From assembly GCA_028277185.1 (NCBI GenBank), contig JANQGQ010000012.1:434001-498000 (forward strand): a stretch of DNA of 64,000 nucleotides, given 5' to 3'. The position numbers and the translations under genes are program-made. Below the pieces are notes generated by a model. That model saw nothing but the letters and a program-made list of their open reading frames with translations. It did no database searches and was not told the origin of the DNA. Below, piece after piece: positions 46,229 to 54,738 of the stretch. Numbering within the stretch: the first letter of the stretch is position 1; the number at the start of each line of letters is the position of its first letter. This stretch comes from Woeseiaceae bacterium. GTDB lineage: Bacteria > Pseudomonadota > Gammaproteobacteria > Steroidobacterales > Woeseiaceae.

Positions 46229-46678
46229 TCAGGCGGCGTCGGTAATGCTGTTTACCTCGCCGCCCTCTACGAGATCGCGGTACGACTCCCAGTCGACGAC
46301 AAACTCGATGCCACCATCGGTGCCGATGAAGGCGACGGCGCCGCGGCCGAGAAACAGGTATTCGGTTTCGACTTCCGCGCGCGCTTCTTCGTGGACTTCG
46401 CCGAGGGCCTCGTAGCCGTACACGCCGGCGGGTGCTCTGCCGACGTCGTAGATCAGCTCGCCTTTGGTGACGAAGAACTCGCCGGCGGAGAGGTGCTTGT
46501 GCGGTGCAATGCGAGAGCCGGGCTGCATGCGGACGAACAGTGCGAACTCACCGGTCGTCGGGGAGTAACGAAGCACCTGCGCCTCGATGCCTTCGCCGAG
46601 CTCATGCCACGGAGCCCGATTGGTATCGGTGAGTACGGGGCCATCGGTGCCCGGCTTGTCGGAGACTCCGGTCGTCAT
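46229..46678 (-). CDS. Cupin, possible diketone/hydroxyketone dioxygenase (ChrR/Dke1-like)
   Basis: The start is ATG 46678, preceded by AAGGAG at good spacing, giving 149 residues; a start at 46702 lacks a ribosome site. A single cupin barrel shows PGSRIAPHKHLSAGEFFVTKGEL (His-x-His plus Glu) and a later candidate ligand His (GEVHEEARAEVE). Small cupins of this shape include acetylacetone dioxygenase and 2,4'-dihydroxyacetophenone dioxygenase, which cut C-C bonds in diketones or hydroxyketones. That assignment is tentative; a sensor or isomerase role is possible. It is the first gene of the receptor-E1-AhpD unit and is divergent from a PQQ alcohol dehydrogenase. Confidence 0.65.
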   Translation of the reverse strand: MTTGVSDKPGTDGPVLTDTNRAPWHELGEGIEAQVLRYSPTTGEFALFVRMQPGSRIAPHKHLSAGEFFVTKGELIYDVGRAPAGVYGYEALGEVHEEARAEVETEYLFLGRGAVAFIGTDGGIEFVVDWESYRDLVEGGEVNSITDAA

Positions 46679-46749
46679 GCTGAGCTCCTTGAGGCGTCGC
46701 AACCAGTGTTCGAAACCGAGTGATTTTTACGATAGCATGATGTCTATAA

Positions 46750-46773
46750 AAAAAACAATCAAGATTGTTTTTT
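46750..46773. promoter_or_regulatory. AT-rich 24-bp palindrome between divergent catabolic units, probable operator
   Basis: Perfect 11-base arms AAAAAACAATC and GATTGTTTTTT flank a central AA. It lies midway between the cupin start (71 bases away) and the quinohaemoprotein start (63 bases away). Such an AT-rich symmetric site stands out in this GC-rich window. No transcript ends here, so a terminator is unlikely; a shared operator is inferred. Confidence 0.6.
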
Positions 46774-46836
46774 GTTTGAAAGCGCTGTCCGCGGCGACAT
46801 TTCGTCGTGTGCAGTGCAGCATGGCGAGGAGACGAC

Positions 46837-48759
46837 GTGCCGAAATCCGCTTACTTGCCGCAGCAGATTCTGCTGGTCACCCTTGTCATCGTCGCGGCGT
46901 GCTCGCGTCAGGATCCGGCGTTAGTGCCGGACGAGACGCCCGCGCCGATCGACGCCGTCAGCCGGTCGCTCGACGGAGCGGAGCTCTATGCGAGCCACTG
47001 CGCCGAGTGTCATGAAGGCGGCGTGCCCAAGGCGCCGCATTCGGTGACCTTCCAGATGATCGGTCCGGACGCCGTCTACGCCTCCATGAAGCACGGCATC
47101 ATGCAGACCCAGGCCGCCATGCTCGACGATGCGCAGAAAACGGCGCTCGCCGAGTATCTCGGCGGTGCGGCGCTCAATGCAGCGCCGACACAGGCGGCGC
47201 AGGTCTATTGCGAGGGGGGCGGCTCGTTCGAGCGAGACGCGCCGCCGGCCTTCGAGAGCTGGGGACTGACGCTCGAAAGCACCCGGTTCGTCGCCGCCGA
47301 AACGGCGGCGCTATCGGCTGAGAACGTGCCGGATCTCGACCTCGAATGGGCGTTTGCCTTTCCAGGCGCAACCCGCGCGCGGTCGCAGCCGGCGGTCGGC
47401 GGCGGCGCCATCTTTGTCGGCAGTCAGGACGGCACCGTCTACTCGCTCGATTTCGAGTCGGGCTGTATCAACTGGCGGTTCAGCGCCGACGCCGAGGTGC
47501 GCGTCTCGCCGGCGCTGGCGAACCCGTCCGGATATGGAGCCAACGCGCTGCCCTACGTATTCTTCGGGGACTTCATCGGGCAGGTCTACGCGGTCGAGGC
47601 GCTGAGCGGCGAGCTCGTGTGGAAGACGCGAGTATCGGACCACGCGCATGCGACGATCACAGGGTCGCCGCGTTACTTCGACGGAAGACTGTTCGTACCG
47701 GTCTCGTCCTCGGAGTGGGCGGCGGCGGCCGATCCGGCGTACGAGTGCTGCACGTTTCGCGGCGCGGTCGTCGCGCTGGATGCGGTGTCGGGGGAAACGC
47801 TGTGGACGACGCACAGCATTCCGGAGGATCCGCAGCTGACGGGCGAGACGACGACAGCGGGGACGCGCCGCTGGCATCCCGCGGGCGCTCCGATCTGGAA
47901 CAGTCCCACGATCGACGTCGAGCGCAACCGTCTCTACGTCGGCACGGGTCAGGCGTATACGTCGCCGGCTGCCGATACGAGCGACGCCGTGCTCGCGATG
48001 GATCTCGATACCGGCGAACTGCTGTGGACCTATCAGTCGATCGCCGGCGATGCCTGGAACATGACCTGCTTCATCGGCGGCGGCCCCAACTGTCCGGAGG
48101 AAAACGGGCCGGATCTCGACATCGGCGCACCGCCGGTGCTGATCAAGCAGTCCGAGACGGAGGACATTCTGGTCACCGGGCAGAAGTCGGCCGACGTGTT
48201 CGCGCTCGATCCCGATGACGGCAAGCTCTTGTGGCGCCGCCAGACCGGTCGCGGCGGCTTTGCGGGCGGCGTCCACTGGGGACTGGCGGCGGAAGGCACG
48301 CGCGTCTACGCGCCCAATGCCGATACGCTGTTTCTCCCGACCGATGCCGAGCGCGGCGAAGCCAAACCGGGCATGTTTACGCTCGACGCGAACACGGGTG
48401 AGACGCTGTGGTTTACGCCGGTGCAGGATACCTGCGCGGACGAACTGAAGCCCGCGTGCGATCCCGGGTTGTCGGCGCCGCCCACCGCGATTCCGGACGT
48501 CGTGTTCGCCGGTGGCTTCGACGGCATTCTGCGCGCATTCGACGGCAGCAGCGGCGAGATCATCTGGCAGTACGACACGAACCGCGAATACGAGTCGATA
48601 TCCGGCGTAAAGGCGCAGGGCGGGAGTATCGAGTCCGCCGGCCCCGTCGTCGTCGATGGGGCGCTGCTGGTGAACTCGGGTTATCTGTTCGGCGGACGCA
48701 TGCCGGGCAACGTGCTGCTCAAGTTTTCGGTTCCCGAAACGGAAGCCGCGTCGCCTTGA
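46837..48759 (+). CDS. PQQ- and haem-c-containing alcohol dehydrogenase, polyvinyl-alcohol-dehydrogenase-like
   Basis: The start is GTG 46837, five bases after GAGGAG, giving 640 residues and a clean lipobox (LVIVAAC). A cytochrome c domain (about 40-115) has CAECH as haem site and Met residues for the sixth ligand. The rest is a PQQ beta-propeller with ESWGLTLESTRF, LEWAFAFPGATRARSQP, YECCTFRGAVVALDAVSGE (a vicinal Cys-Cys), GDAWNMTCF and GQKSADVFALDPDDGK. These are hallmarks of polyvinyl-alcohol-dehydrogenase-type enzymes, which oxidise secondary alcohols to ketones in the periplasm and pass electrons to cytochrome c. It is divergent from the cupin operon. Confidence 0.85.
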   Translation: MPKSAYLPQQILLVTLVIVAACSRQDPALVPDETPAPIDAVSRSLDGAELYASHCAECHEGGVPKAPHSVTFQMIGPDAVYASMKHGIMQTQAAMLDDAQKTALAEYLGGAALNAAPTQAAQVYCEGGGSFERDAPPAFESWGLTLESTRFVAAETAALSAENVPDLDLEWAFAFPGATRARSQPAVGGGAIFVGSQDGTVYSLDFESGCINWRFSADAEVRVSPALANPSGYGANALPYVFFGDFIGQVYAVEALSGELVWKTRVSDHAHATITGSPRYFDGRLFVPVSSSEWAAAADPAYECCTFRGAVVALDAVSGETLWTTHSIPEDPQLTGETTTAGTRRWHPAGAPIWNSPTIDVERNRLYVGTGQAYTSPAADTSDAVLAMDLDTGELLWTYQSIAGDAWNMTCFIGGGPNCPEENGPDLDIGAPPVLIKQSETEDILVTGQKSADVFALDPDDGKLLWRRQTGRGGFAGGVHWGLAAEGTRVYAPNADTLFLPTDAERGEAKPGMFTLDANTGETLWFTPVQDTCADELKPACDPGLSAPPTAIPDVVFAGGFDGILRAFDGSSGEIIWQYDTNREYESISGVKAQGGSIESAGPVVVDGALLVNSGYLFGGRMPGNVLLKFSVPETEAASP

Positions 48760-48760
48760 T

Positions 48761-50770
48761 TCAGCGTCGGGGTAGCTTCTGGTCGGAGATGGCTTCCCGG
48801 GGCAGCGCCAGCGCGACGATCTCGTCGCCGACCGTGGATCCGAACCACAGATGCTGTCCGGTCACGATGACAACGAATTGGCGGCCGTCTGCCGCGTAGG
48901 TGATCGGCGTCGTCTGCGTGCCGGCCGGCATGCGCTTCACGAACAGTTCCTCGCCGTCCTCGACGTCGAAGGCCCGCAGCTTGTCGTCCATCGCCGCGCC
49001 GATGAAGACGAGTCCGCCGGCCGTGACGATCGGTCCGCCGATGTTCGGCGTCCCCATGGTCCATGGAATCCTGAACGGTAGGAATTTTTCGATCGAACCG
49101 AGCGGCACTCGCCAAACGATTTCGCCGGCCGCCATGTCGACCGCGACGAGCTCCCCCCAAGGCGGCGGAACGCAAGGTGCGCCGGACGGCGATACGAGCC
49201 ATTCACGACGGACGCCGTAAGGCGTACCGCGTCCTTCCGCGGTGTCGCGGCCGCCAACGAGACTGATGCCTTTGACGTCCGGTATCTCTTCGCGCGGTAC
49301 CAGCGTTACGACCTGCGGCGCATTGGATACGTTGACGAACATCAGCTGGCTCGCCGGATCGAACGCGGCGCCGCCCCAGTTCATGCCGCCGGCCGTGCCG
49401 GGTGAGAGCAGGGTTCCGGGCGCCGTCGACGGAGGCGTGAAAATGCCCTCGGATCGAAGCTCCTCGATGCGCTTGCGGCAGGCACGGCGGTCCCAGGGCG
49501 TAAATCCCCACGCGTCGTCGGGCGTTACCTTCGTGGGCACGAGCGGCGGCGGCGCAAGCGGCCAGGGTTGCGTCGGCGACAGCCATTCTCCCTCCAGCGC
49601 GTCCTGTGGCACCGGGCGCTCTTCGACACCGAACACCGGCTTGCCGGTTTCGCGGTCGAGGACGAACGAGAAACCCTGCTTCGTATTCTGGATGACGGCC
49701 GCTACGGTTTTGCCGTCGCGTCGGATATCGGCGAGCAACGGCGGCGACGAGGTGTCGTAGTCCCAGATGTCGTGATGGATGTGCTGAAAATGCCAGCGCA
49801 CCGTGCCGGTCTTTGCGTCGAGCGCAACCAGAGAACTCGAATAAAGGTTGTCGCCGGGACGTTCCCCACCCCAGAAGTCGGGGGACGCCGACGATACGGG
49901 CAGGTAGACGAGTTCGCGTGCGGCGTCAGCGACCATTCCCGTCCAGACGTTGGCGGCGCCGGTACGCGCCGCACTGCCGTCGTGCCAGGTCTCCCACGCG
50001 GGATCATCGGCGCTGCGCGGGATCGGGTCGAACTGCCACGCGGGCTTCCCCGTGCGCGCATCGAATGCGTGGACCGTGCCCCGCGGCGCGTCGGTGCGCA
50101 GGTTGTCCATGATCGAGGAGCCGACCACGACGATGTCGTTGACGACGAGCGGCGCTGCTTGCAGCTTGCGTTCGCCCGGAAACTCGGTGCCGGGTTCCGA
50201 CGGCACCGGAACGACACCGTCGCTGCCGAAGCCGCGACAGGGCTGGCCGTCGTCGAGATCGACCGCGATGAGGCGCGCATCGCTGGTTCCCATCAAAACC
50301 CGCGACGCGCAGTGCGCGCCCGCTTCCGCTTCGGCGTCGTTCCAGACAGCGACGCCGCGGCAGTTGTACTGGAACGGCAGTTCGAACGACAGGTCGATCT
50401 CCGCGTCGTAAACCCAGAGCTCGTCGCCGCTTGCCGGATCGAGAGCGACGAGGCGGTTGAACGGCGTACAAACGAGCAGCTTTCCATCGACCACGAGCGG
50501 CGTGCTCTGCGTCGAGCTGTTCTGGATCAACTCAGGGCCGCGGCGCTCGACTTCTCCCGTGGAGTAGGTCCAGGCAATCTCGAGGTCGGCGACGTTTTCG
50601 GGCGTGATCTGAGCTAGCGGCGAGTAGCGTCGACCGTATTCGTCGCCGCCGTACCACGCCCACGGCGTGGCCGGCAGCTCAGCGGCCGCCGCACTGGACA
50701 TGCCCAGGACAATTACCGCAAGACACGGCAGCCGCACCCCCGTCGTGAAATGCTCGCTGCGTGTGGACAC
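48761..50770 (-). CDS. PQQ-dependent dehydrogenase (membrane glucose dehydrogenase-like catalytic domain)
   Basis: 669 residues from GTG 50770, which shares one base with the upstream stop (TAGTG). After a signal peptide the eight-bladed PQQ propeller is evident: WAWYGGDEYGRRYSPLAQIT, NVADLEIAWTYSTGE, VALDAKTGTVRWHFQHIHHD, VIQNTKQGFSFVLDRETG and TAGGLVFIGAAMDDKLRAFD. This matches the soluble domain of quinoprotein glucose-dehydrogenase-type enzymes. The N-terminal membrane helices of E. coli Gcd are absent, so it is probably periplasmic. The substrate is unknown. It converges with the PVADH-like gene with a one-base gap. Confidence 0.85.
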   Translation of the reverse strand: MSTRSEHFTTGVRLPCLAVIVLGMSSAAAAELPATPWAWYGGDEYGRRYSPLAQITPENVADLEIAWTYSTGEVERRGPELIQNSSTQSTPLVVDGKLLVCTPFNRLVALDPASGDELWVYDAEIDLSFELPFQYNCRGVAVWNDAEAEAGAHCASRVLMGTSDARLIAVDLDDGQPCRGFGSDGVVPVPSEPGTEFPGERKLQAAPLVVNDIVVVGSSIMDNLRTDAPRGTVHAFDARTGKPAWQFDPIPRSADDPAWETWHDGSAARTGAANVWTGMVADAARELVYLPVSSASPDFWGGERPGDNLYSSSLVALDAKTGTVRWHFQHIHHDIWDYDTSSPPLLADIRRDGKTVAAVIQNTKQGFSFVLDRETGKPVFGVEERPVPQDALEGEWLSPTQPWPLAPPPLVPTKVTPDDAWGFTPWDRRACRKRIEELRSEGIFTPPSTAPGTLLSPGTAGGMNWGGAAFDPASQLMFVNVSNAPQVVTLVPREEIPDVKGISLVGGRDTAEGRGTPYGVRREWLVSPSGAPCVPPPWGELVAVDMAAGEIVWRVPLGSIEKFLPFRIPWTMGTPNIGGPIVTAGGLVFIGAAMDDKLRAFDVEDGEELFVKRMPAGTQTTPITYAADGRQFVVIVTGQHLWFGSTVGDEIVALALPREAISDQKLPRR

Positions 50771-52062
50771 TAGTGCACTTCGATCAGTTCGTTCGGCGTG
50801 GCGTACGTGTTCTCCGCGCCGTCGGCGTGCATGATGAACACGTTCTCCATGTGGCAGGGTCCGAACTCGCTGCCGAAATACAGGCAGTCCAGGCTGACGA
50901 CCATGTTTTCCTCGAGCGTGAAGCCGCGCGCGCCCAACAATCCCTGCGAAGGGAACGGTATGGGTATCTCGACCGGCATCACGCCCACGCCGTGAGCGAT
51001 GACGAGGAGCTTTTCGGGGGCGCTCAGTCCCTGGTCGATGAGATGCCGCTGCCCGATTTCCGGGAGTGTCCCGGTGGATACGCCCGGCTTCATGGCGTCG
51101 ATCATCTTGAGGAAGGCGTCGCGGACCACGTCGTGAACCCGCTGGTACTCCTCGGTCGGTCTGCCGAGCACGGCCGTCCGGTTGATGTCTATCCAGTAGC
51201 CTTCGCTCGTTCCCAGCGTCTCGAGAATGACGATCTGTCCTTTGGCGAGCGGCCGGTCGTGGCGGGTACGGAACAGCTCCGGGATGAACTCCCCGGCAAA
51301 GGCACCGCCGAACAGCAACGCGCCTTCGTCGACGGGCGTCAGGCCGAGCCGGACCATGTGATCGGCAACGTCGGCCTGGAATTCATCCCACGAGATGCCC
51401 GGCCGAAGCCGTTCGGCGGCGCCGGTGACTGCCTTGTCCGCGAGCGGGCCGAGGCGGCGGAAAGTCGCGAGTTCCTCGGGCGTCTTGACGATACGCGCCC
51501 GTATCATCAGGTCGAGGCCGTCGACGATGTCAAGGCCGAGCGCGCCGTCGCCGCGGCGAAGGTAGCTGCCGACTCGCAGGTCGTCGAAAGCAATCCGTTT
51601 GTCGTCGAGCCCGTGGTCATTGAGTGCGAGCCTGAGTGCTGCAATCAGGTCGGGCTGAGTCGCGCCGCGCAGGCGCTCTCCCGCTATGGCTGCCGACGCC
51701 GTTGCGATTGCGCCTGGGCGATAGTGCGGATCGTGAGCGCGGCCGACCTCGCAGAAGTTGAGAAGCTCGAACGGCCGGATCTCGTCGGCGCGATCGGGAT
51801 TGCCCCGTTCCTGCATGACGGCAAGCAGCGCGATATTGGCTTCCGGGATGACCAGCATCACGGGCAAGCTGTCGTCGGTCGGTACCACGACCGCCGCGAC
51901 GGGCTCCTGCAGCCACCAGCGTTCGAGGATCGAGTTGTAGCCGCTCGCGTAAAACACGTCGTACTGGTTGGTGAGGACGGCTGCGTCGACACCCGCATCC
52001 CGCAGCTCGCTTCTGATTCTTTCGATGCGCCCGTCAGCCACCGTCGGGATCTCCCGCAGCAC
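50770..52062 (-). CDS. M24-family (creatinase/Xaa-Pro peptidase fold) hydrolase
   Basis: 430 residues from GTG 52062. The N-terminal creatinase-type domain (TNQYDVFYASGYNS) precedes a pita-bread domain. Metal-site positions read Glu (VILETLG), Asp 11 residues later (YWIDINR), His (AHGVGVMP), Asp (VVSLDCLYFG) and Glu (CHMENVF). Canonical peptidases have D-D-H-E-E, so two ligands are conservatively swapped. It may be a metallohydrolase with altered metal preference or a creatinase-like enzyme acting on C-N or small-amide substrates. It is coupled to the following PQQ dehydrogenase and divergent from the E2 gene. Confidence 0.75.
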   Translation of the reverse strand: MLREIPTVADGRIERIRSELRDAGVDAAVLTNQYDVFYASGYNSILERWWLQEPVAAVVVPTDDSLPVMLVIPEANIALLAVMQERGNPDRADEIRPFELLNFCEVGRAHDPHYRPGAIATASAAIAGERLRGATQPDLIAALRLALNDHGLDDKRIAFDDLRVGSYLRRGDGALGLDIVDGLDLMIRARIVKTPEELATFRRLGPLADKAVTGAAERLRPGISWDEFQADVADHMVRLGLTPVDEGALLFGGAFAGEFIPELFRTRHDRPLAKGQIVILETLGTSEGYWIDINRTAVLGRPTEEYQRVHDVVRDAFLKMIDAMKPGVSTGTLPEIGQRHLIDQGLSAPEKLLVIAHGVGVMPVEIPIPFPSQGLLGARGFTLEENMVVSLDCLYFGSEFGPCHMENVFIMHADGAENTYATPNELIEVH

Positions 52063-52153
52063 GATCGCGGCCGAGTGTACACGACGTCAATCGGCCGAGA
52101 AAACGGCGAGGGTGTTGCGTGCCGTGCACTCCGATCGCAAGCGGTCGGTTCGC

Positions 52154-52170
52154 CGCGATTTACAATCGCG
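52154..52170. promoter_or_regulatory. Inverted repeat upstream of the E2 gene, candidate operator
   Basis: Perfect 7-base arms CGCGATT and AATCGCG with a 3-base spacer (TAC) lie in the 174-base divergent gap between the M24 gene and the E2 gene, 67 bases before the E2 ATG. A regulator site is inferred; no cognate protein is known. Confidence 0.35.
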
Positions 52171-52236
52171 TCCGGTTTTATCTATGCTTTTCGGCCCGCC
52201 GCAACCCATCGATCCTGCAAGAACCGGAGACGCAAA

Positions 52237-53616
52237 ATGGCGCTGCACGCAATAACGATGCCTCGTTGGGGGCTCGAAATGACGGAAGGTACACTCATGG
52301 AGTGGCGCATCGCCGAGGGCGATTCAGTCAGCAGCGGCCAGGTTATTCTCGATATCGAGAGTGAGAAGATCGCCAACGAATTCGAAGCGGACGCGAGCGG
52401 GGTGTTGCGGCGTATCGTCGTGGCGGCAGGCGACACCGTCAGCGTCGGCAGCCTCCTTGCAGTGCTGGCCGACGGCGATGAGGCGGACGACATCGTCGAG
52501 GCTTTCATCGACAGATTTCGCGGAACCGGCGCGTCCGTCCGGGATGCGCCGGCTACCGTGTCGTCACAACCGGCGAAGGTGCCCGCACAACGAAACGGAT
52601 CGTCACGCGACGGGAGGGAACGCAGAATTCGCGCGACCCCGACAGCGCGACGGCTCGCCGAAAAGCTCGGCATCGATCTGGCAGCGGTGCCGGCAACGTC
52701 CGCCGACGGTCGAATCAGTACGGATGACGTCGAGCAGGCGGCGGCGCGGGCGGGCAGCCGACGCGAGAGCGAGCCGGCCGCGGGAGTCGAGCCAGCCGTC
52801 AAAGTGACGCCGACGGCACGGCGGCTGGCAGAGAAGCTTGGGGTTGCGCTCGCCGCTATCGACGGCACGGGCGCCGGCGGCAGGATCACGACCGAAGACG
52901 TCGAGAATGCGCACGCAGCCGGGCGCGGTCCGGACGCTGCGGACTACGAGGTCGTGAAGCTCAGTTCCATGCGAAAGACAATCGCAGCGCGGCTCACCGA
53001 ATCGAAGCAGAACGTTCCCCATTTCTATCTCACCGTCGACATCGACGTGAACGAGCTGCTCGACAGGCGTCAACGGATCAACGCCGCCGGGCGCAACGTA
53101 TCGATCAACGACTGTCTCGTGAAAGCGCTGGCGCTGGCATTCGCGGACGTTCCCGAAGCCAACGTGCAGTACCACGGCGACGTTCTGCATCGCTTCGCGC
53201 ATGCGGACGTGGCGATCGCCGTTGCCAGCGACGATGGGCTGATCACGCCGGTTGTCAGGGCTGCCGATACGCTCGATATCGATACGATATCGACACGCAC
53301 CAGAGAGCTCGCGGAGCGAGGCCGCGCCGGCAAGCTTGCCGCTGAAGAGTTCTCCGGCGGCACGACGACGCTGTCGAACCTCGGCATGTACGGCGTCGAT
53401 CAATTCGATGCCGTAATCAATCCGCCGCAGGCGTCAATCGTCGCGGTAGGGCAAGTTCGCTCGTGCGTCGCCGTCGTGAACGATGCTGCGACGGTTCGTC
53501 CGGTCGTCACGGCGACCATGTCCTGCGACCATCGCGCGATCGACGGCGCCATCGGCGCGAAACTGCTGGCCGCGTTCAGGACACGCCTGGAATCGACGAG
53601 CGACTGGCTCGTGTAA
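52237..53616 (+). CDS. Dihydrolipoamide acyltransferase (E2) with two peripheral-subunit-binding domains
   Basis: The start is ATG 52237 (MALHAITMPRWGLEMTEG) behind CCGGAG; the much longer upstream open frame is antisense to the M24 gene. 459 residues. Lipoyl domain at about 1-80, with the lipoylated Lys 44 in IESEKIANEF. Then two E3-binding domains in tandem (about 131-170 and 188-228), both containing TPTARRLAEKLG and a GRI(S/T)T(D/E)DVE end. The catalytic domain (about 235-459) has SSMRKTIAARL and the active-site SCDHRAIDGA (His about 432). Most E2 proteins have a single E3-binding domain. It is expected to serve the E1 alpha/beta encoded at 41.5-43.5 kb. Confidence 0.9.
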   Translation: MALHAITMPRWGLEMTEGTLMEWRIAEGDSVSSGQVILDIESEKIANEFEADASGVLRRIVVAAGDTVSVGSLLAVLADGDEADDIVEAFIDRFRGTGASVRDAPATVSSQPAKVPAQRNGSSRDGRERRIRATPTARRLAEKLGIDLAAVPATSADGRISTDDVEQAAARAGSRRESEPAAGVEPAVKVTPTARRLAEKLGVALAAIDGTGAGGRITTEDVENAHAAGRGPDAADYEVVKLSSMRKTIAARLTESKQNVPHFYLTVDIDVNELLDRRQRINAAGRNVSINDCLVKALALAFADVPEANVQYHGDVLHRFAHADVAIAVASDDGLITPVVRAADTLDIDTISTRTRELAERGRAGKLAAEEFSGGTTTLSNLGMYGVDQFDAVINPPQASIVAVGQVRSCVAVVNDAATVRPVVTATMSCDHRAIDGAIGAKLLAAFRTRLESTSDWLV

Positions 53617-53771
53617 TCGCTTGGCTGTCGCGCATCCGGCCGATGAACGCCGTGAGCAGCGGAGCCAGGAGCAGAATCGACAACGTTGCGTAGCGCTTCA
53701 TGAGCTCATCCCCAGGTGGAAGCCGCTACGTTGAAGCCTTTCCAAACTCGGCGCCAGCGCGCCCGGGCGCT

Positions 53772-54653
53772 TTATCGGCTCTCGCCCGGAGCTCGGAGAC
53801 TCCGCCAGATTCGATCGAGTGCGACCGTCGGTTCGGGAATCGCACCCTGGGCGTGGAGTGCCTCGAGGACGCGGCCGAGGGCGGCATCCGGACGGGCAAA
53901 AGAGTCCGACCAGCGGACCCGCGCGAGCCACGCCGTCGCGTCGGTGACCGCGATGCCGTAGCGCTCCGCGATCAGCTCCGCCGCATCGGCGCGACACCGC
54001 AACTCGTTCGCTGCCGCCTGCACGAGCGACAGGATTCGCCTGAGCAAGTCGGCGCGGTCTCTCGCGACCTCCTCGCGGGCGGACGCCACGAACGCGGGCC
54101 AGGGCACTTCGCGCTCACCGATGCGCCGGAATTCGCCGCTGTCGACGAGCGGCTGTGTCATGTGTTTTTCCCAGAGGAACACGTCGGCGCTTCCTTCTGC
54201 CAGCGCCGTTCGGGCGCCGTCCAGGTTGTCGACGACCACGAAGTTCATAGCGCGCACGTCGAAGCCGCGCTCCAGCGCATCGACGATCGCGATCAGGTGT
54301 GAGCCCGAGCCATGGCGGCTGATCGCCACGGACCGCCCGGGCATGTTGGCGACCGAGTCGATGTCCCCGGCTCCGGCGACGTGTATGCCCCAGGTCAGCG
54401 GCGAGTCTACGTAGACTTTGACGAGCCGGTTGTCCCCGCCCGAGAGGACGTCGAAGACCGCGCCCTCGGTGAGCATGAGTGCGAGATCGAGCTCGTCGTC
54501 GGCGAGCGCCTGTGCCATCGCGCCGGTGCCGCCGGGATAGTCGGCGAAGCTCACCTCGACGCCGAGCGTGTCGAATGCGCCGGTCTGAAGCGCCAGCCGC
54601 CAGGGCAGGTTGAAATGCTCGGGCACCCCGCCGATTCGTATCCGCTCGTTCAT
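53772..54653 (-). CDS. SsuA/THI5-like solute-binding-type protein without export signal
   Basis: 293 residues starting [21 protein letters not shown]. The fold signature is of periplasmic binding proteins of the nitrate/sulfonate/taurine/pyrimidine-precursor class: [64 protein letters not shown]. There is no signal peptide or lipobox and no ABC permease or ATPase beside it. It may be a cytoplasmic enzyme or sensor built on this fold (as in THI5-like proteins) rather than a transporter subunit. It is divergent from the acyl-CoA dehydrogenase gene. Confidence 0.7.
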   Translation of the reverse strand: MNERIRIGGVPEHFNLPWRLALQTGAFDTLGVEVSFADYPGGTGAMAQALADDELDLALMLTEGAVFDVLSGGDNRLVKVYVDSPLTWGIHVAGAGDIDSVANMPGRSVAISRHGSGSHLIAIVDALERGFDVRAMNFVVVDNLDGARTALAEGSADVFLWEKHMTQPLVDSGEFRRIGEREVPWPAFVASAREEVARDRADLLRRILSLVQAAANELRCRADAAELIAERYGIAVTDATAWLARVRWSDSFARPDAALGRVLEALHAQGAIPEPTVALDRIWRSLRAPGESR

Positions 54654-54738
54654 TGCGATCCGCAGCGTGGCAGCACAGAGGCTGCTACAGTGTCGCGGCC
54701 CGCAACGGTTTGCAAGTTGGTCTGCCAGGGAGCCTCAA

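Noticed and set aside
46750..46773. Interpretation of the AT-rich palindrome as a bidirectional terminator
   Set aside because: Both flanking genes start, rather than end, there, and the stem is almost all A-T, so a transcription terminator is unlikely.
50761..52236. N-terminal 492 codons of the open frame that contains the E2 gene
   Set aside because: They are antisense to the M24 gene; the lipoyl domain and a good start with ribosome site begin at 52237.
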